Of a stretch of 64,000 nt of DNA, positions 11,638 through 23,271 are shown piece by piece. Position numbers and translations under genes: made by a program. Under the pieces are notes generated by a model. It was not told the origin of the DNA, ran no database searches, and worked only from the letters and a program-made list of their open reading frames with translations. Source of the DNA: Calcarisporiella thermophila CBS 279.70 (lineage: Eukaryota > Calcarisporiellomycota). Within the stretch, counting starts at the first letter, position 1; the number at the start of each line of letters is the position of its first letter. The stretch covers positions 248,001 to 312,000 of the forward strand of contig NW_027192199.1 of the NCBI RefSeq assembly GCF_041956535.1, in the 5' to 3' direction.

Positions 11638-11996
11638 AAGTTTTTTCAACTATTTCTTGGGTTCTTTTTATTATATTGGATAAAACCATTGGACATAGTT
11701 TGACTAACTAGAATGGTGAAATGACGTGCATATATTTTAATAAATCGTAAATACTGGGCATACCCTAAGCAATTGTGGGTGGGGAGCCTTTTTTATAGGG
11801 GGGAAATGGTTGAGAATGGCTTTGATGGCAAAAGATTTATTTTCCTATCCCACCCTGTAATGGCATAAATTAACAGTGTTCATTTGTATAGAGTAGTAAC
11901 TAAAATAAGATAATATACAGTGTAATAATGTACAGTGAGGGCGTGAAGAGGGAGGGGAAGAGGAGGGGAGGGGAGCTAGCGAGTGAGAATTCTGAG
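11638..11996. other. Intergenic, 3' flank of the transcription-factor-like gene
   Basis: No gene seen. The first bases hold the tRNA terminator. At about 11946-11979 the plus strand is a G/A run with several GGGG tracts, which could form a G-quadruplex in the region just past the stop codon of the minus-strand gene. Confidence 0.5.
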
Positions 11997-13713
11997 CTAA
12001 TCAAGTTGAACATCATTCTCGTTGAATATCTCTCCAATCAATTGCACAACCTCAAATGAGAAGGCAAGGCGACAGACTGGATGGGTTTTCAAGGCACATG
12101 AAATCGCTTTTAGCTGCCGTAGAGCCTCACGGCGCACCTTAAGATTTCGATGGTGGCGGAGGATCATTCGGTGGATACGGCACGCAAACATGACAGATAT
12201 CAGGGGTGTTGGGAGGCATTCTTTCATCATAGGGAGAGCCAAAGAAATCATACTCGAGGCACGGATGCATTCGACAATGGCAATGGAACGCAGGCTGTGC
12301 ATCAATGGCGTCTCGAGCCGGGCCGCAGGCAGATTTGAGGACTGAATGTTAAGAAATTGAAACCAAAGGCGTGCCCACGCACCCCACTGCGAGATCCCCA
12401 GACAGATGTCCATCTGCGAGGGCGATTTCTGGCGGAAGATATCGCCTTTCGAAAATCCCGGCAAAAATGGCTTGATGCAGGCAACTACTTCGACGACCGA
12501 CTTGAACAGCTTCTCATCCGGTAGCGAAAGATCGAGATCGGGACGGTTAATGAGGGCCGTATTCCAGACCACCATGCTAATTAGCGATTGCTAAGTATCG
12601 GGTGGTTGTTTGAAATTGGAATGAAAGCGGATAAGTGGTTTGCAAGGACATAAACGCCTAGGGTCGAGAAATCCACTTACCAAAGCTTCGTGCACATGCT
12701 TATTCTTCTTTTCGTGAGGCAGCTCCCGAGGGATGTAAGCATGGAGGTTGCTGGGCGGAATTATTGTCCGAGTCATCCCCTCGTACAGGACGAAAAAATT
12801 CTCGATACAATGCAGCGTCCACCTGTGATAGCACATGGAATCAACCCTCTGCCTAGAGGCGGTTAAGGATCTAAGAGCCCGGCACTCACCAGATTCGCCT
12901 TTTGCCCTCCCGCAGGATGGGATTAGTCTCGTTCGCGTTGTCCCAGTCAATACCAAGTAGCCGCGAAATCGTGATTGCGTGTGTAAGATAGGCGTATGCA
13001 TCCTTGGAATTGGGTGTGTCGCACAAGTGCATGCTCAAATTGAGGAATGTGAGTAGGGTTATCAAGGATGGCTCATCAAACACATCGCGAATTCGCTTCT
13101 CAGATTCCTCAAAACATCTTTTTGCGAGTAGCCGCAATTGATCGTCAAATGGCGCCTCCTTATGAAACTGGTGTACATGATGTGCGGCCCACGCAAGCGC
13201 AGAATAAAGGAAGGCGTGGTCCAGCTCATCGCGGAGAAAGCTCTCAAGCAGCCCAGCACTGTCGAAATGGTAATACGGGAGCAGACATTTGGGAGAAAGG
13301 TAAACCTGAAAGAGCTGGTAGGCTAAAGGGTGGCGCGTCATGGTGGTTTTGTTCCAGAGATCGGGCACAGGTGATCCATCCTTCGGGCGCTCGAGTGAAC
13401 TGAATCGATCAAAATCGATGCGTTTTATGATTCGAGGTAGACACTCGGAAGGATCGCGGAATTGGCTTGGGGAGAACTGCGAGGTATAGATCAGATAGTC
13501 GTGGAGGAGGCCCTGGAGATCGCTGAGGGTGCATAGGTTGATGCGAATGTGCAAACCATCGGCCACGCCATGCTGAGCGACACGGCGTTTGGAGACGGCC
13601 TTGTTCAACTCTTCGCTCGTGTCCTCGATGCTGTTGACCAGGTTGGTCACCTCCATCCACAGGAGGAACTTTTTGTTTTTTCTCAAGTCTCTCGCCACTA
13701 ATGCCCCGCTCAT
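11997..13713 (-). CDS. Fungal transcription-factor-like protein (Fungal_trans domain) lacking a zinc cluster
   Basis: Three exons, 13713-12890, 12822-12681 and 12590-11997, encode 519 residues. The middle of the protein resembles the fungal-specific transcription-factor regulatory domain: PLAYQLFQVYLS, LLESFLRDEL, then AYLTHAITISRLLGI and the family hallmark REGKRRIWWTLHCIENF, which spans the first intron (the first WW codon is split by it). Such domains normally follow an N-terminal Zn(II)2Cys6 DNA-binding cluster. Here the first ATG starts MSGALVARDLRKNKKFLLWM, and no CxxC-rich sequence is visible upstream in about 400 bp. The protein may be a cluster-less regulator, or a DNA-binding exon may lie further away. 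The target genes cannot be inferred. Confidence 0.75.
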
Positions 13714-14121
13714 TCTTGTATCAACAAAGTTCTACCCCTTCAGGCATCCTCGAAGCACTATTTAAGATTTCCCGCGGAGGCTGACTCTTCGGGACAAGGT
13801 GGATCACCAATGACCGTCCCACCCATGCTGCGGCCTCAGACCTCGCCATTTTTCCGGGGAATTTAGGCTTTCAGGAATCGGGGGACGGAAAACGATCATG
13901 CACGCCGGATGCTCGGAAATCTTATTTCAGCCTTTCCTAGACCCAAGTCTGTGGGGAGAAAGCATAATCCGTTCATTAGAAGTAACAAGATAAAGACAGA
14001 CGGGACTTTTTCAGACAACAAATAAAGAAAAAAGAAAGTGCGAGGAGATGTAATAGGCGGTATAAAAATAAATTCTAAATATAATTTTTAAAAATGTAGT
14101 TTCTATGGGTTATTGATGTGG
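13714..14121. other. Intergenic between the transcription-factor-like gene and chitin synthase
   Basis: About 400 bp holding the presumed promoter of the minus-strand gene at 13713 and the 3' flank of the chitin synthase. No coding signal and no Cys-rich DNA-binding exon were found on either strand. Confidence 0.5.
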
Positions 14122-17100
14122 TCACGTCAGGGTGGAGGTGCTATCCTTGCGTCCCAAGCCTGGTGCCTCCTCTTGCCCCCGCTCTCTCTCCCTCTCCCTC
14201 GCCGGCCTCCTCTCCGCATGGATGGAGTCGGTTTCATTCTGCCAGCCGGAATAATCGCTGCCGCTCGTTCGTTGCGCATACCCGTTCCCCCCGCCCGTGT
14301 TGGCCATGGCGCTCAACGACAGCGCGCTACCCGGAGAGTACATCCAACTCATGCGACCGGACGGGGTTGGAATGACGGGCCTCGAGGTGGGGAAGACGGG
14401 GTTGTTCATGGGGTGCCGGGGAGAGTAGTAGGAGGAGGTGCGAGGTCCCATGGTGTAATACACGCCGGCATTTTGCCCGGCGAACATCCGCGAGTGCCGG
14501 TCCCCCATCGAGTGGACCATCTCGTTTGCGCCATGGATCAGGGAGATTCGGTCGGGGGTCATGAGCCCGCCCGCGTCGTCGTCACCCAATCCAGCGGGGG
14601 AGGGCATGACACGCGGCAATTTTTTCAGTCCCCTCCGCTCCCGCTCCCACTCCTCCCACTTCCTCATCACGATCATGGAGGAGTCGAACTCGCCCTCCTT
14701 GGCGCCATGGTCGTCCTTTCCGCTGTCGCCCGCCACCTTGCGAGTCTGGCCCCACGAGAAGTCATCGAAATGCCAGTACGCGTACGTGGGGAGCACACAA
14801 TTCCAGATCGGCAGGGCAAGCAGATACACGACCATCCACCCGACGTACACAATCTTTCGCGTGGTGACCACGATCAGCACGGCCGGGAGCCCAAGAATCG
14901 CCGCCAGAAGCAGCAGCGGGATGATCTGCGGGGTGCCCAGAAACGAGGACACAATAAGCCACCCGGTGAAGCAGATGGCGGCGGGTAGCACCACCGTCCC
15001 CATCAGCTCGACAAAAACGGCAAATTGCATCGACAAACAAGCGATCCCGCACAGGTCCGACACAAGCACTAGCTCCATCAAATTGTGAATAGTGGAATTG
15101 ATCCACCGCCGACGCTGTGAGAGCAGCACGCCGAACGTGTCGGGAACCACCGTCTTACAAACCGCCTGCGGCACAAACATCATTTGCCGCTTGGGGAAGG
15201 TGCGAAGCATCAGCGTCGATAGAAAGCGATCCTCCCCCAGAAGCAGCAGGTTTTTCTCGTGTAGGGTGTTGACGACGTTCTGGTTGTACTCCAAAAGGAT
15301 GTCGGGGTTGGCGAGGATGGGAACCCACGCGCCGTTTTTGGGCGCTTTGATACGGTACATGCAAAAACAGCCCGGCAGACACGTCACACCGCCAAAAGTT
15401 GACTCGAACGCCTTGTGATAGTGGTGGTTTATATAATATTCGAACACCTGAATCATCGTCACCCCTAAAATAAAATTTTCCACCACCGCGGTTGCAATTA
15501 GTAAACCTAGCTCTTGAAAAGCAGACTCCAAAAAGAAAATTACATGATTGCTTCTTGTTTGCAATGCGCGTCTCTCCGCACAGCCCCATAATCGTCACAT
15601 CATTCACCATGGCAGACACCATGTGGGAAAGCGAGTCCGGAGCTACCTTGGTGTCGGCATCCACCATCAGCACCAGTTCGAATTTGTCAGGGGTTACTCC
15701 TTCCATCACCCACTGTATCTTCCAGAAGAGTTCGTAGTCAAGCTCGGTCAAGCGATCGTTGAAGAGCACACGCTGGAAGAACGACATAAGGATGACTTGC
15801 GAATCACGCTTCCCTCGGTTGCCGGGCTTGGGCTGAGACGCCTCCGCCGGTGTGCCACACTTGACCACTACGATGGTGGGGATCCATGCATTTGAATAGA
15901 CGTAATGGCCCGCATACTATTAATTCATAGCAATACATTTCCGTTAGACGAAAGAAAAAAACTGTGCGTTTGCATCGTTATGCCCCTACCACTTTGGCCA
16001 TGTTCAGCTGCCGCTCCCCGTCTGCAATGGCAATATAGGAACAAGACTTTGGGTCTTTCATCTCTTCCTCGAGAGTAAGCATGGACACGACCATATCGGG
16101 CGTTGACCGTTCGTTACCCGACCCTGTGATTAGTCCATCGCAAACGATGAAAAACATCTTATGCCGTTCCGAGTAGGTTGTCGCCGCCAAGGAGTCAAAT
16201 GTTGTACGCAGCCCGGCTTCTCCCTCCGAGTAACACGTCACCAGCATCACGGTGTACACATCGTCTTCGTCTCCATTCCCGATGGTCACCGCCTCGTTAC
16301 CCGTCTCGGCCGAGCTCAGCCCATAGTGTTTGTTCAATGCTGCCCTGCCCAGCATGGAGGAGGCCGATCCTGATCGATTCATGAACTCCCTCCTACTTGT
16401 CCTTGAGGCTCTCTGACGGCCGGAAGGCTTCACCAGCCTTAGTGAGATGCACCAGCGAAACACAAATGCCATGACGAAACGGACCACAATCAGTGCCACA
16501 ATCACGGCAAGCGAAACGTTCATGATGATGTTGGCGGCGAAGCATCCTATTGTATCACGCGAGAGCGTCCCAACCGCATACCGAGCTTGAATGCAACGCA
16601 TGGCCTCTTTGGAGTCCCAGTGGGAGGAGAACCGGGCCGTGGCGTCTTTGGAGAGACTGCTAAGGATAATGGAGTGGACGTCGGGTCCCATGTAGGGATC
16701 GTTGCGCATAATGTAGCTTGTCATATTCATGACTAATAATAGAAGATTAAGGTTAAGTGTCAGGGGCATCAAGCATAAAGGCTAAAACGCCTACTGTTGT
16801 TGTTGAGCACGATCAGCGCGGGCTCAGGTTCCACATTGTTCGGTCTCAGATTCGTCCACTCAAAATAAAGGGACCCTAGTGGCTTCAAACTTCCCGAGGA
16901 GCTCGTCAGCATCCACAGGGGGATGCACTCGCCACTCGGCTGCTGGACCCATCCCCCATACGGGCTGTACACGATACAGTTTCGGTCCAGCGGCGGGGCG
17001 ATTTTCTGGTTTCTATCGAACTTTGCACACGCGCCTTTCGTGCCGTCGAACAACCCCGAGAGATCCACGCCCTTGTAGTCGTTCACCAGATCTATCTCGA

Positions 17101-17959
17101 ACTGGGCAAGGAAATTGCGCATATCCTCAAACCCGTAGAGCTCGCCATACACCGTCACATTTTCTCTCCACACCTTGTATAGCGAGCCGTCGGGCATTTG
17201 CTGCGTGTACGAGTAGGAGACTCGCTGCTGCGGACATAGGGCGGGTTGCAGCGCGAATGTCAGGAAGCCGAGCAGCCCACAGAAGAAGAGAATGATGATA
17301 CAGAGCGTTACCTAGAGCAAGGGGCAAGAAGCAGGCCGAGGTTAATTAGGGTTCAAATCTTACATGGATAAGGTTCCCAATCCAATGGGGGCTACCTTCT
17401 CCCGCCAAGCTTGTTGCATCAGAGGGTCCTTCTTTCCACACCATTTCAGCAAAATCCCAGGAACACAGCACGTCACTGCCCACGAAAGCCAGGTCCATGG
17501 CTTGAACTTGCACCCGCCGCCGCCATCGTCGCCCCCCCCCACCATAGGCTGCTTTGCGGGCGCGGCAGGCGACTTATACGGCGGCCCTGGTGAGTGGACA
17601 TTTTCCCCGAGCATAGGAACGCGTGCCCGTTGCCTTTCGGGGCGGGTCAGGGATCGGTGTCTTTGGATGTGGGTAGCGGCGGCAGCAGATGTTTGCCTTG
17701 CCGCTGGTCGCTGAGGATTTGCAGCCGATCTATTAAATTGGACATGCTGGGAACGACTCTGGTGATGATTGGAAGGGATGGATTGGCGGTAGCGGGTAGG
17801 TAAACTTCGATGATCCTCATATGCACGTCGCTGGAAGGGTTCTGCGGGGTTAGCCTGGGCGCGCGGGTGACGCGAGGTGTGTCGAGGGTGTAGCTGTGGT
17901 TGTGGTGGGGGTATGACACCTCGACGCAGGCCAGAGTCCCGGTAGGGCGAATAACTCAT
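14122..17959 (-). CDS. Chitin synthase, class IV (Chs3-like, division 2)
   Basis: Five exons: 17959-17396, 17311-16795, 16732-15990, 15916-15544 and 15464-14122, giving 1179 residues, the usual class IV length. The N-terminus is a Pro/His/Arg-rich disordered region (about 1-150), then two membrane helices (near 158-178 and 189-209) and a cytochrome b5-like segment. The GT2 catalytic core has [32 protein letters not shown], the DAD motif (about 694-696), GEDR (809-812) and the processive-synthase motif SQRRRW (QRRRW 849-853). C-terminal membrane helices and a hydrophilic tail follow. It polymerises UDP-GlcNAc into cell-wall chitin at the plasma membrane. Splicing restores AKVYAGHY and [16 protein letters not shown], both strongly conserved. 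The donor of intron 1 (AAG/GTAGCC) is weak but gives the conserved QAWREKVTL joint. Confidence 0.96.
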
Positions 17960-18529
17960 TTAGTTAATTTATATTCTATGATGGCTGCCCTTCTTTCTTT
18001 GGTGAGTCTGGTTAAGGGCAAAAGCAATGGCAATGGCTAGGAAACTCTATTTTATACAATGGCAATAGCGACGTCGATGTTATAGGCGAAGACGATGGGG
18101 ATCAAATGAGGAGCTAGTGCATTAAGAAGAGAGAGTAAATGGACATACAAGCGAGCACGAAAGGATAGATTAAATCTCCTTAAAGGATGATTTCCATTAG
18201 AACTTGGTTGAAAAAAAATAGCAAGGAGGCACATGCAAGGAAAAGGGGGAATACGAGATCGGCGCGAATAAAAAAAAAGCACCGAATGAAAAAATGGCTT
18301 AATCGAGCAGGTGGAGATCAGAGCTGGCTCAATTTTGAGCACGGAATTGTGCCGTGTGATATTGAAATCAATGGAATTGGAGAATTCTAATTGCTCCTAA
18401 CCTATTTGAACACCCAAACACCCTGTGAAAATTCTCAATCTTTCTTCCCTAGCCAATCAAGTCAAAGCCTAAGTTTATCTGTATCAACATAGCTGCATAT
18501 ATATAGATCAAAATCAAGGAGAAAAACAC
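17960..18529. other. Intergenic between chitin synthase and GEP4-like gene
   Basis: About 570 bp containing the chitin synthase promoter side (both flanking genes are on the minus strand). AT-rich, with A-runs near 18210-18280. No gene or structured element recognised. Confidence 0.5.
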
Positions 18530-19576
18530 TTATAAATCCGTCATCTTGAGCTCGAGCGGATGTTTGGGTGGCTTGACTCCTTGGCGGGCAAGCAAATCCA
18601 CCAGCATGTGCTCCATTCTCCGGATCTGCACCATTAGGGCAAAAATTAGAGATTCATCACTAGAATGAACAATCATCAAATAGGCGCCCACCCACCTTGA
18701 CTGCAACCGGGTTATCCCCTTTCTCGGATACAAGGTCTCTGGTAAGTATCGTGAATCCCCCTAGCCTATTACCGAACACCACATCGGTCAGGATACGATC
18801 GCCAATCACGACCGTACGGTGTGGATTGAACTCATCACTAAGAGGAGTGGTGGACCGGAGATGAGCTAGGAGCTCATCAATACATCCAGGTTTCTATAGA
18901 GGAGGAATGGCACAAGATTATCGTATCGAGTCAAAATGAAAGAAAAACTGCAGACAATAATTACCTTGCTCTTATGACGAAGGACCGGAACACCTATGTA
19001 AAATAAAAAACGCTCATTATGGGCCTACAATTAGCTTGTTGTATAAGAAATTACCTAATGATTGCTCAATAGCATGAGCCTGTAAAATAAAAATATATCA
19101 GTATATTAACCACCGAGCATGGAAGATGAAATCGCATACCTGCTTATCTCCTACATCATCTAAAGTTCCCGCAGAATTTGAAACGACGACGATATTTTCT
19201 CCAAAAAGTTGTTTGCAGTTCTCCCACGCTTCCTATTAAATGAATAGCATCGTTTAGAGACCATAAAAAAATGCTCTCGACAGCGAACATGAAAATTTTT
19301 ATTTCATTTACTCTGAAGGGGGGATGTAATTCAGTCTCGTAAGGCGCAGTGAGGCAATTGTCTTTATCAATGGCCACTGCGCGGAAACCAGATTCGTACA
19401 AATCCTTAAAATTGATATAGCGGAAATCTTCGAGCGTGGATGGTTAGGAGTGCTTTGATCCAAGGGTTAAATCAGTTTTTCTTACCCGGCACAATCACAT
19501 GCGGCACTACGGCACGCGGATGCCATACGAGCTTAAGAGTGTGCGCAATTCCCTGTAAATTAACACTCTGCACCAT
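18530..19576 (-). CDS. GEP4: Mitochondrial phosphatidylglycerophosphatase (HAD family IIIA)
   Basis: Seven small exons: 19576-19486, 19427-19312, 19232-19140, 19079-19055, 18993-18965, 18893-18696 and 18625-18530, giving 215 residues with every phase consistent. The protein opens MVQSVNLQGIAHTLKLVWHP, then AVAIDKDNCLTAPYE, which is the GEP4/YqeG form of HAD motif I (nucleophile Asp in DKD). VVVSNSAGTLDDVG supplies motif II, the Lys of KPGCIDEL motif III, and VVIGDRILTDVVFGNRLG motif IV. GEP4 dephosphorylates phosphatidylglycerophosphate in cardiolipin synthesis at the matrix side of the inner mitochondrial membrane. Two exons are only 25 and 29 nt long. Length fits the family (about 180-220 residues). 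Confidence 0.92.
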
Positions 19577-19761
19577 GGTCAATCTTGTTCGCTTCAAGTG
19601 GTGGCAACTTCTGTTTTTCTCACGAAAGTCCACGAAACAACAACGGAGAGAAATCTGAAAGAGGTGCTTAAATTAAATACTGAAAATTAGGAGACGAATA
19701 AAACAATAAATAGTTTTTTCATCCATCTTGGTATCCAAACATTGAAAATAATATTAAAATA

Positions 19762-21489
19762 TTAATGATAGGGCTCTTGCGCCTCCCCCTCTAGTCTAAG
19801 CATGTCTTTCAGTTCTCTCAGCCGGCTCATTAAATCCTCACGTTCCTGAGGAGAGGGAGCATTTGCTGGAAGTCTTTTGACTCTCGTTTCAATACACGCA
19901 ATACCTATGTCCTCATCCCCAGCGAGTTCCGCTTCCCGCGCATCCATTGCGAGCTGAAGCTTAAGCCCTTGGGGTAAAGGTTTTCTCGCGTAGGTCGACA
20001 CTATATCGATGTAAACCCGATGGGATTCCATATCGCGTTGCATATCTGGCTCAGCCTCGTCGTATTCTTCGGTGGATATATTCATCACTTGGCTGAGGTA
20101 GGGCCGCAGGGATCGAAAGAGCTGAACCCAATTATCGCGGCCAAGTTCCCCAATCCGCCCTGCAAACTTACCTAGGGGAAAAGGCATTGTAAGCGATTGA
20201 ACGTCCTCGAGGCCAAGCTGATCAAAATGGCTGCGAATATCGCGAGCCCAACTAGGCTCAATCTCACGCGCACGCATAGAGTTCACCACTAAGTAAGAAG
20301 GCGAGAGGGTGAGAATTTTATCCACCCGCATGGTGAGGAAGTAAGAATAACTAACATCCACGGGAAATCTTTCTAAAGGCTACTCCGCCCCTTTTGAGGT
20401 CATAATCTATGTAGTCAAAAACGCCATCAACCATCTGCTCCTCCCACGCAGCCAACTGGTACAAACTCACCCGCCTCTACAATCTCCAAGTATCCACCGG
20501 GTTTGAGCACTCTTAAGAGCTCCTGGATCACGCCCGGCCACTCACTCTTTACTAGCCCAAAATGTACGCACCGCTGAAACACATAATCAAATGTCTCGTC
20601 AGCAAATGGGAGACCCTTTATCAGATTGGCGAGCTGAAAGCGGCAGTTTCCAGGCACAATCTGATGAGGGAATACGGGGCTGACATCGATGCCAATGAAA
20701 TGGCTCTTGGGGAAATCAGTAGCCATGTCCATAGTCCAAGTGCCAGGGCCGCACCTAACCGAGCGTCCAAATCAGATAAACCGCCAGAAAACACAAAACC
20801 GGGATGAATCAGGCACCTACCCGGCATCGAGCACCATGGCTCCGTTGACCAAAGTGTCTTTAACCGGTGCAAGAAAATTGTACCCCGCATGTAGCGAACT
20901 ATTAAAACAGCACATTAGCCAAGATTGGATCAGCTCAGGTTCAGTAATAACCGCACCGAAAGCCGTAATGGCGCATAATCAGTCTGTCTAACTCTTCGTA
21001 GTCATTTGGGAGCAGATAATGAACCTCTAAAATACATGCATATACGCTTGGAGTGAGGCTATCCAGATAATTGCAAAGACATTTTACCTTTGTCATCGTG
21101 AAACCGCCTTCCGTCTACCCACTTGAACCGAATCTCCTCATACTGAGAACCATGATCACTGTATTCTGAAGAAGCTTTTCTGGACCTCCCTATCACGAAC
21201 ATGTGCTATTAGCACCTAATTTCGCAGTGGTCATGGGATGGTTTGGGTCATCCATGCCCTCACCTATTTCCTCTTCCGAATCTCTTGAAACCTCGAGTTG
21301 CCATGGTGACAAGGGCGGATTCTCTTCAATAGTATCCAGGCCCGCGGTAGACTTTTTGCCCTTACGCTGCTCAACGCCTTCCGTGGACGAGGTCCCTGAA
21401 TCTGTCTCATCCTCATGCTGTTTGTGGCCTTGCCACCATTCGGTTTTGAGCCTGGGTGGCTTCTTAAGTGTCGATTTCACGTTTCCCAT
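19762..21489 (-). CDS. SAM-dependent methyltransferase with N-myristoylation motif, paralog A
   Basis: Seven exons: 21489-21264, 21189-21088, 21026-20957, 20898-20821, 20754-20471, 20406-20356 and 20288-19762; 445 residues. It begins MGNVKS, fitting the N-myristoylation consensus (Gly2, Ser6). A low-complexity N-terminus is followed by a class I methyltransferase core: NFLAPVKDTLVNG, motif I LDAGCGPGTWTMDMA, HFIGIDVS, LPFADETFDYVFQR and LRVLKPGGYLEIVEAG, as in the Methyltransf_25/TAM type seen in many early-diverging fungi. The substrate is unknown. The C-terminal helices carry SLRPYLSQVMNISTEEY, shared with the other two paralogs. The intron 1 donor is uncertain (GTGAGG chosen over a donor that leaves a 26-nt intron), as is the end of exon 6 (GTTAGT). 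A tandem paralog lies 395 bp upstream in the same orientation. Confidence 0.85.
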
Positions 21490-21884
21490 TTGGATAAATG
21501 GGGTGGGAGAATATGCATTGGCTTGTTTATAAAGCAAGCAATGTAGCTAATGGTTTTACTTGAAAAACCAGCACGGTTGGCGCCCTTTAAACGGGGATAG
21601 AGTTTTGCTAAACATAGGGTTTTGAATAGCCTTGTTTCAAATTGCCTGCTTGCAGCCAAACTATTCACCAATGGCCGGGAACCTCGAGAAAGCATTGGGT
21701 GTATTACGAGAGAATAAAGGAGGTGTAAAAATTGCGAAAATGTACAGTTGAGGGAAAAGAATAAACATGATATATACACTAGCCAAGACATATCACACAG
21801 ACACACACACAAATATAACATATATATGTAATAAATATCAATGTATATGAGAGATATACCCAACCGTTGGTTTCATTAAGTATC

Positions 21885-23271
21885 CTAAAAGGGGTTTTCT
21901 TTGCTCGTCTTACGCAACAATGAGGTAACTCTTTTTTTGGCATGGCGCTTGAATTTCTTATCTACATTGCCTAAATGTTCCAGCTTCTCCAGCCGTTTCT
22001 TCTCCTCCAGCCCACTGTCAGAAAGGCTAGCTTCCAGTGGCTTGTCTTCGGCATTCTGCGCGACGCACACGTGAATATTGTAGAATGTCTTGTACTCGTC
22101 GAACTCGCGCATGCATTCCTCCATTAGCATGTCAATCTCCTTATCCGTATAGGCGTCTCCCTGGGTGATGCGACGAGTGGCGCGCAGTACTTTCTCAAAG
22201 TCCCATCGGGCCATCTCGCCACAGCGACCGCCCCACCTGCCGATGGGTAGGCTGAGGTAGTAGCCATCGCCTTCGACGCTTCTGAATCCAGCCTTTTGGA
22301 CGAATGCGACGATCTTGCGCCCAATGGTCGGGTCAATGTCGAATTCTTGGACACAGCTCATCACTAGAATAATTCAGAGAAAGAAAATCTCAATTTAGGG
22401 CTCCCAAGTGATCCACGAGAAAACCTCCCGCTATCTTACCTTGGTCGTTCAAAAAGGCGCTCGTGGGACCACGGCGTTTCAACTCAAGATCGTGCTCGAG
22501 CCACTCCAAATAGCCACCCGGTTTCAAGATTCTCTTCAGCTCGCTCAACATCCACATCCATCGCTCCGTGGATAAGACCATTCCAAGGATTCGCATGTGA
22601 ATATAGTCAAATGTGTTGTCGGCAAAAGGAAGAGGGCCTGAGAGGCTGATCTGGCGGAAAGAACAATTCGGAGGCAGGAGGCCATGTGTGGACGTCTGCG
22701 AAATGATCGAGGAGACCTCGAAGCCTGTAAAAGTGGAGTTACGATATTCGGTGGCCATCTCAACCACCCAGGTGCCCGGTCCACACCCTGCGTCGAGAAC
22801 TTGAATACCTTTCTCGAGCTGCTCCTTGATGGGAGCGCTAAAATTACTGTAGTAACAAGAGCACAGTTGAGTTAAGAGCTGGAAAGCCAGCACGCCGTAT
22901 TATTCAATCTAAATACCTTTGGAACATGTTCCTGAACATGTAATGGCGGAGGCGAAGTCTATCGAACTCCTCCTCGTCCTGGGGGATGATGTATTTAATG
23001 CCTATTGCGTACAAGTTCAGTATCAGTCCACCCTCGCTCCCTCAAGAGCCTTGAGTGCATTCACCCAGATCTTACCTCCCAATTCCATCAGTTGATCTCC
23101 GAACCTTTCGTCCTCGCTGTACTCAGTATCTTCGCTAGTGTTTGAGGATCTACGGCGTACAGCTTTTAGTAGGGGGCGTGACTTAACACGTAGCTTGGGT
23201 TCCTCCTGCATTGCTGGCGAAATCCGATCGCACGCATCAAAATCCGACGGAATAGATTTTACAATCCCCAT
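21885..23271 (-). CDS. SAM-dependent methyltransferase with N-myristoylation motif, paralog B
   Basis: Four exons: 23271-23076, 23001-22917, 22846-22440 and 22363-21885; 388 residues. The start MGIVKS again fits an N-myristoylation signal. The central part reads FDRLRLRHYMFRNMFQRSNF, then APIKEQLEKGIQVLDAGCG with motif I near 111-120, FTGFEVSSI, LPFADNTFDYIHMR and LKRILKPGGYLEWLEHD, a complete class I SAM-binding fold. The C-terminal tail is Lys/Arg-rich (KKFKRHAKKRVTSLLRK), which could help membrane or nucleic-acid contact. Intron positions before NFSAP (phase 2) and before VMSC (phase 1) match paralogs A and C, so the genes share a recent ancestor. Substrate and role are unknown; membrane tethering is inferred from the N-terminus only. 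Confidence 0.88.

Noticed and set aside
21138-21263. A 26-nt intron in methyltransferase A using the donor GTGCTA
   Set aside because: Too short to be spliced comfortably; a stronger donor (GTGAGG at 21263) gives a normal 74-nt intron with a TGCTAAT branch site in the same frame.
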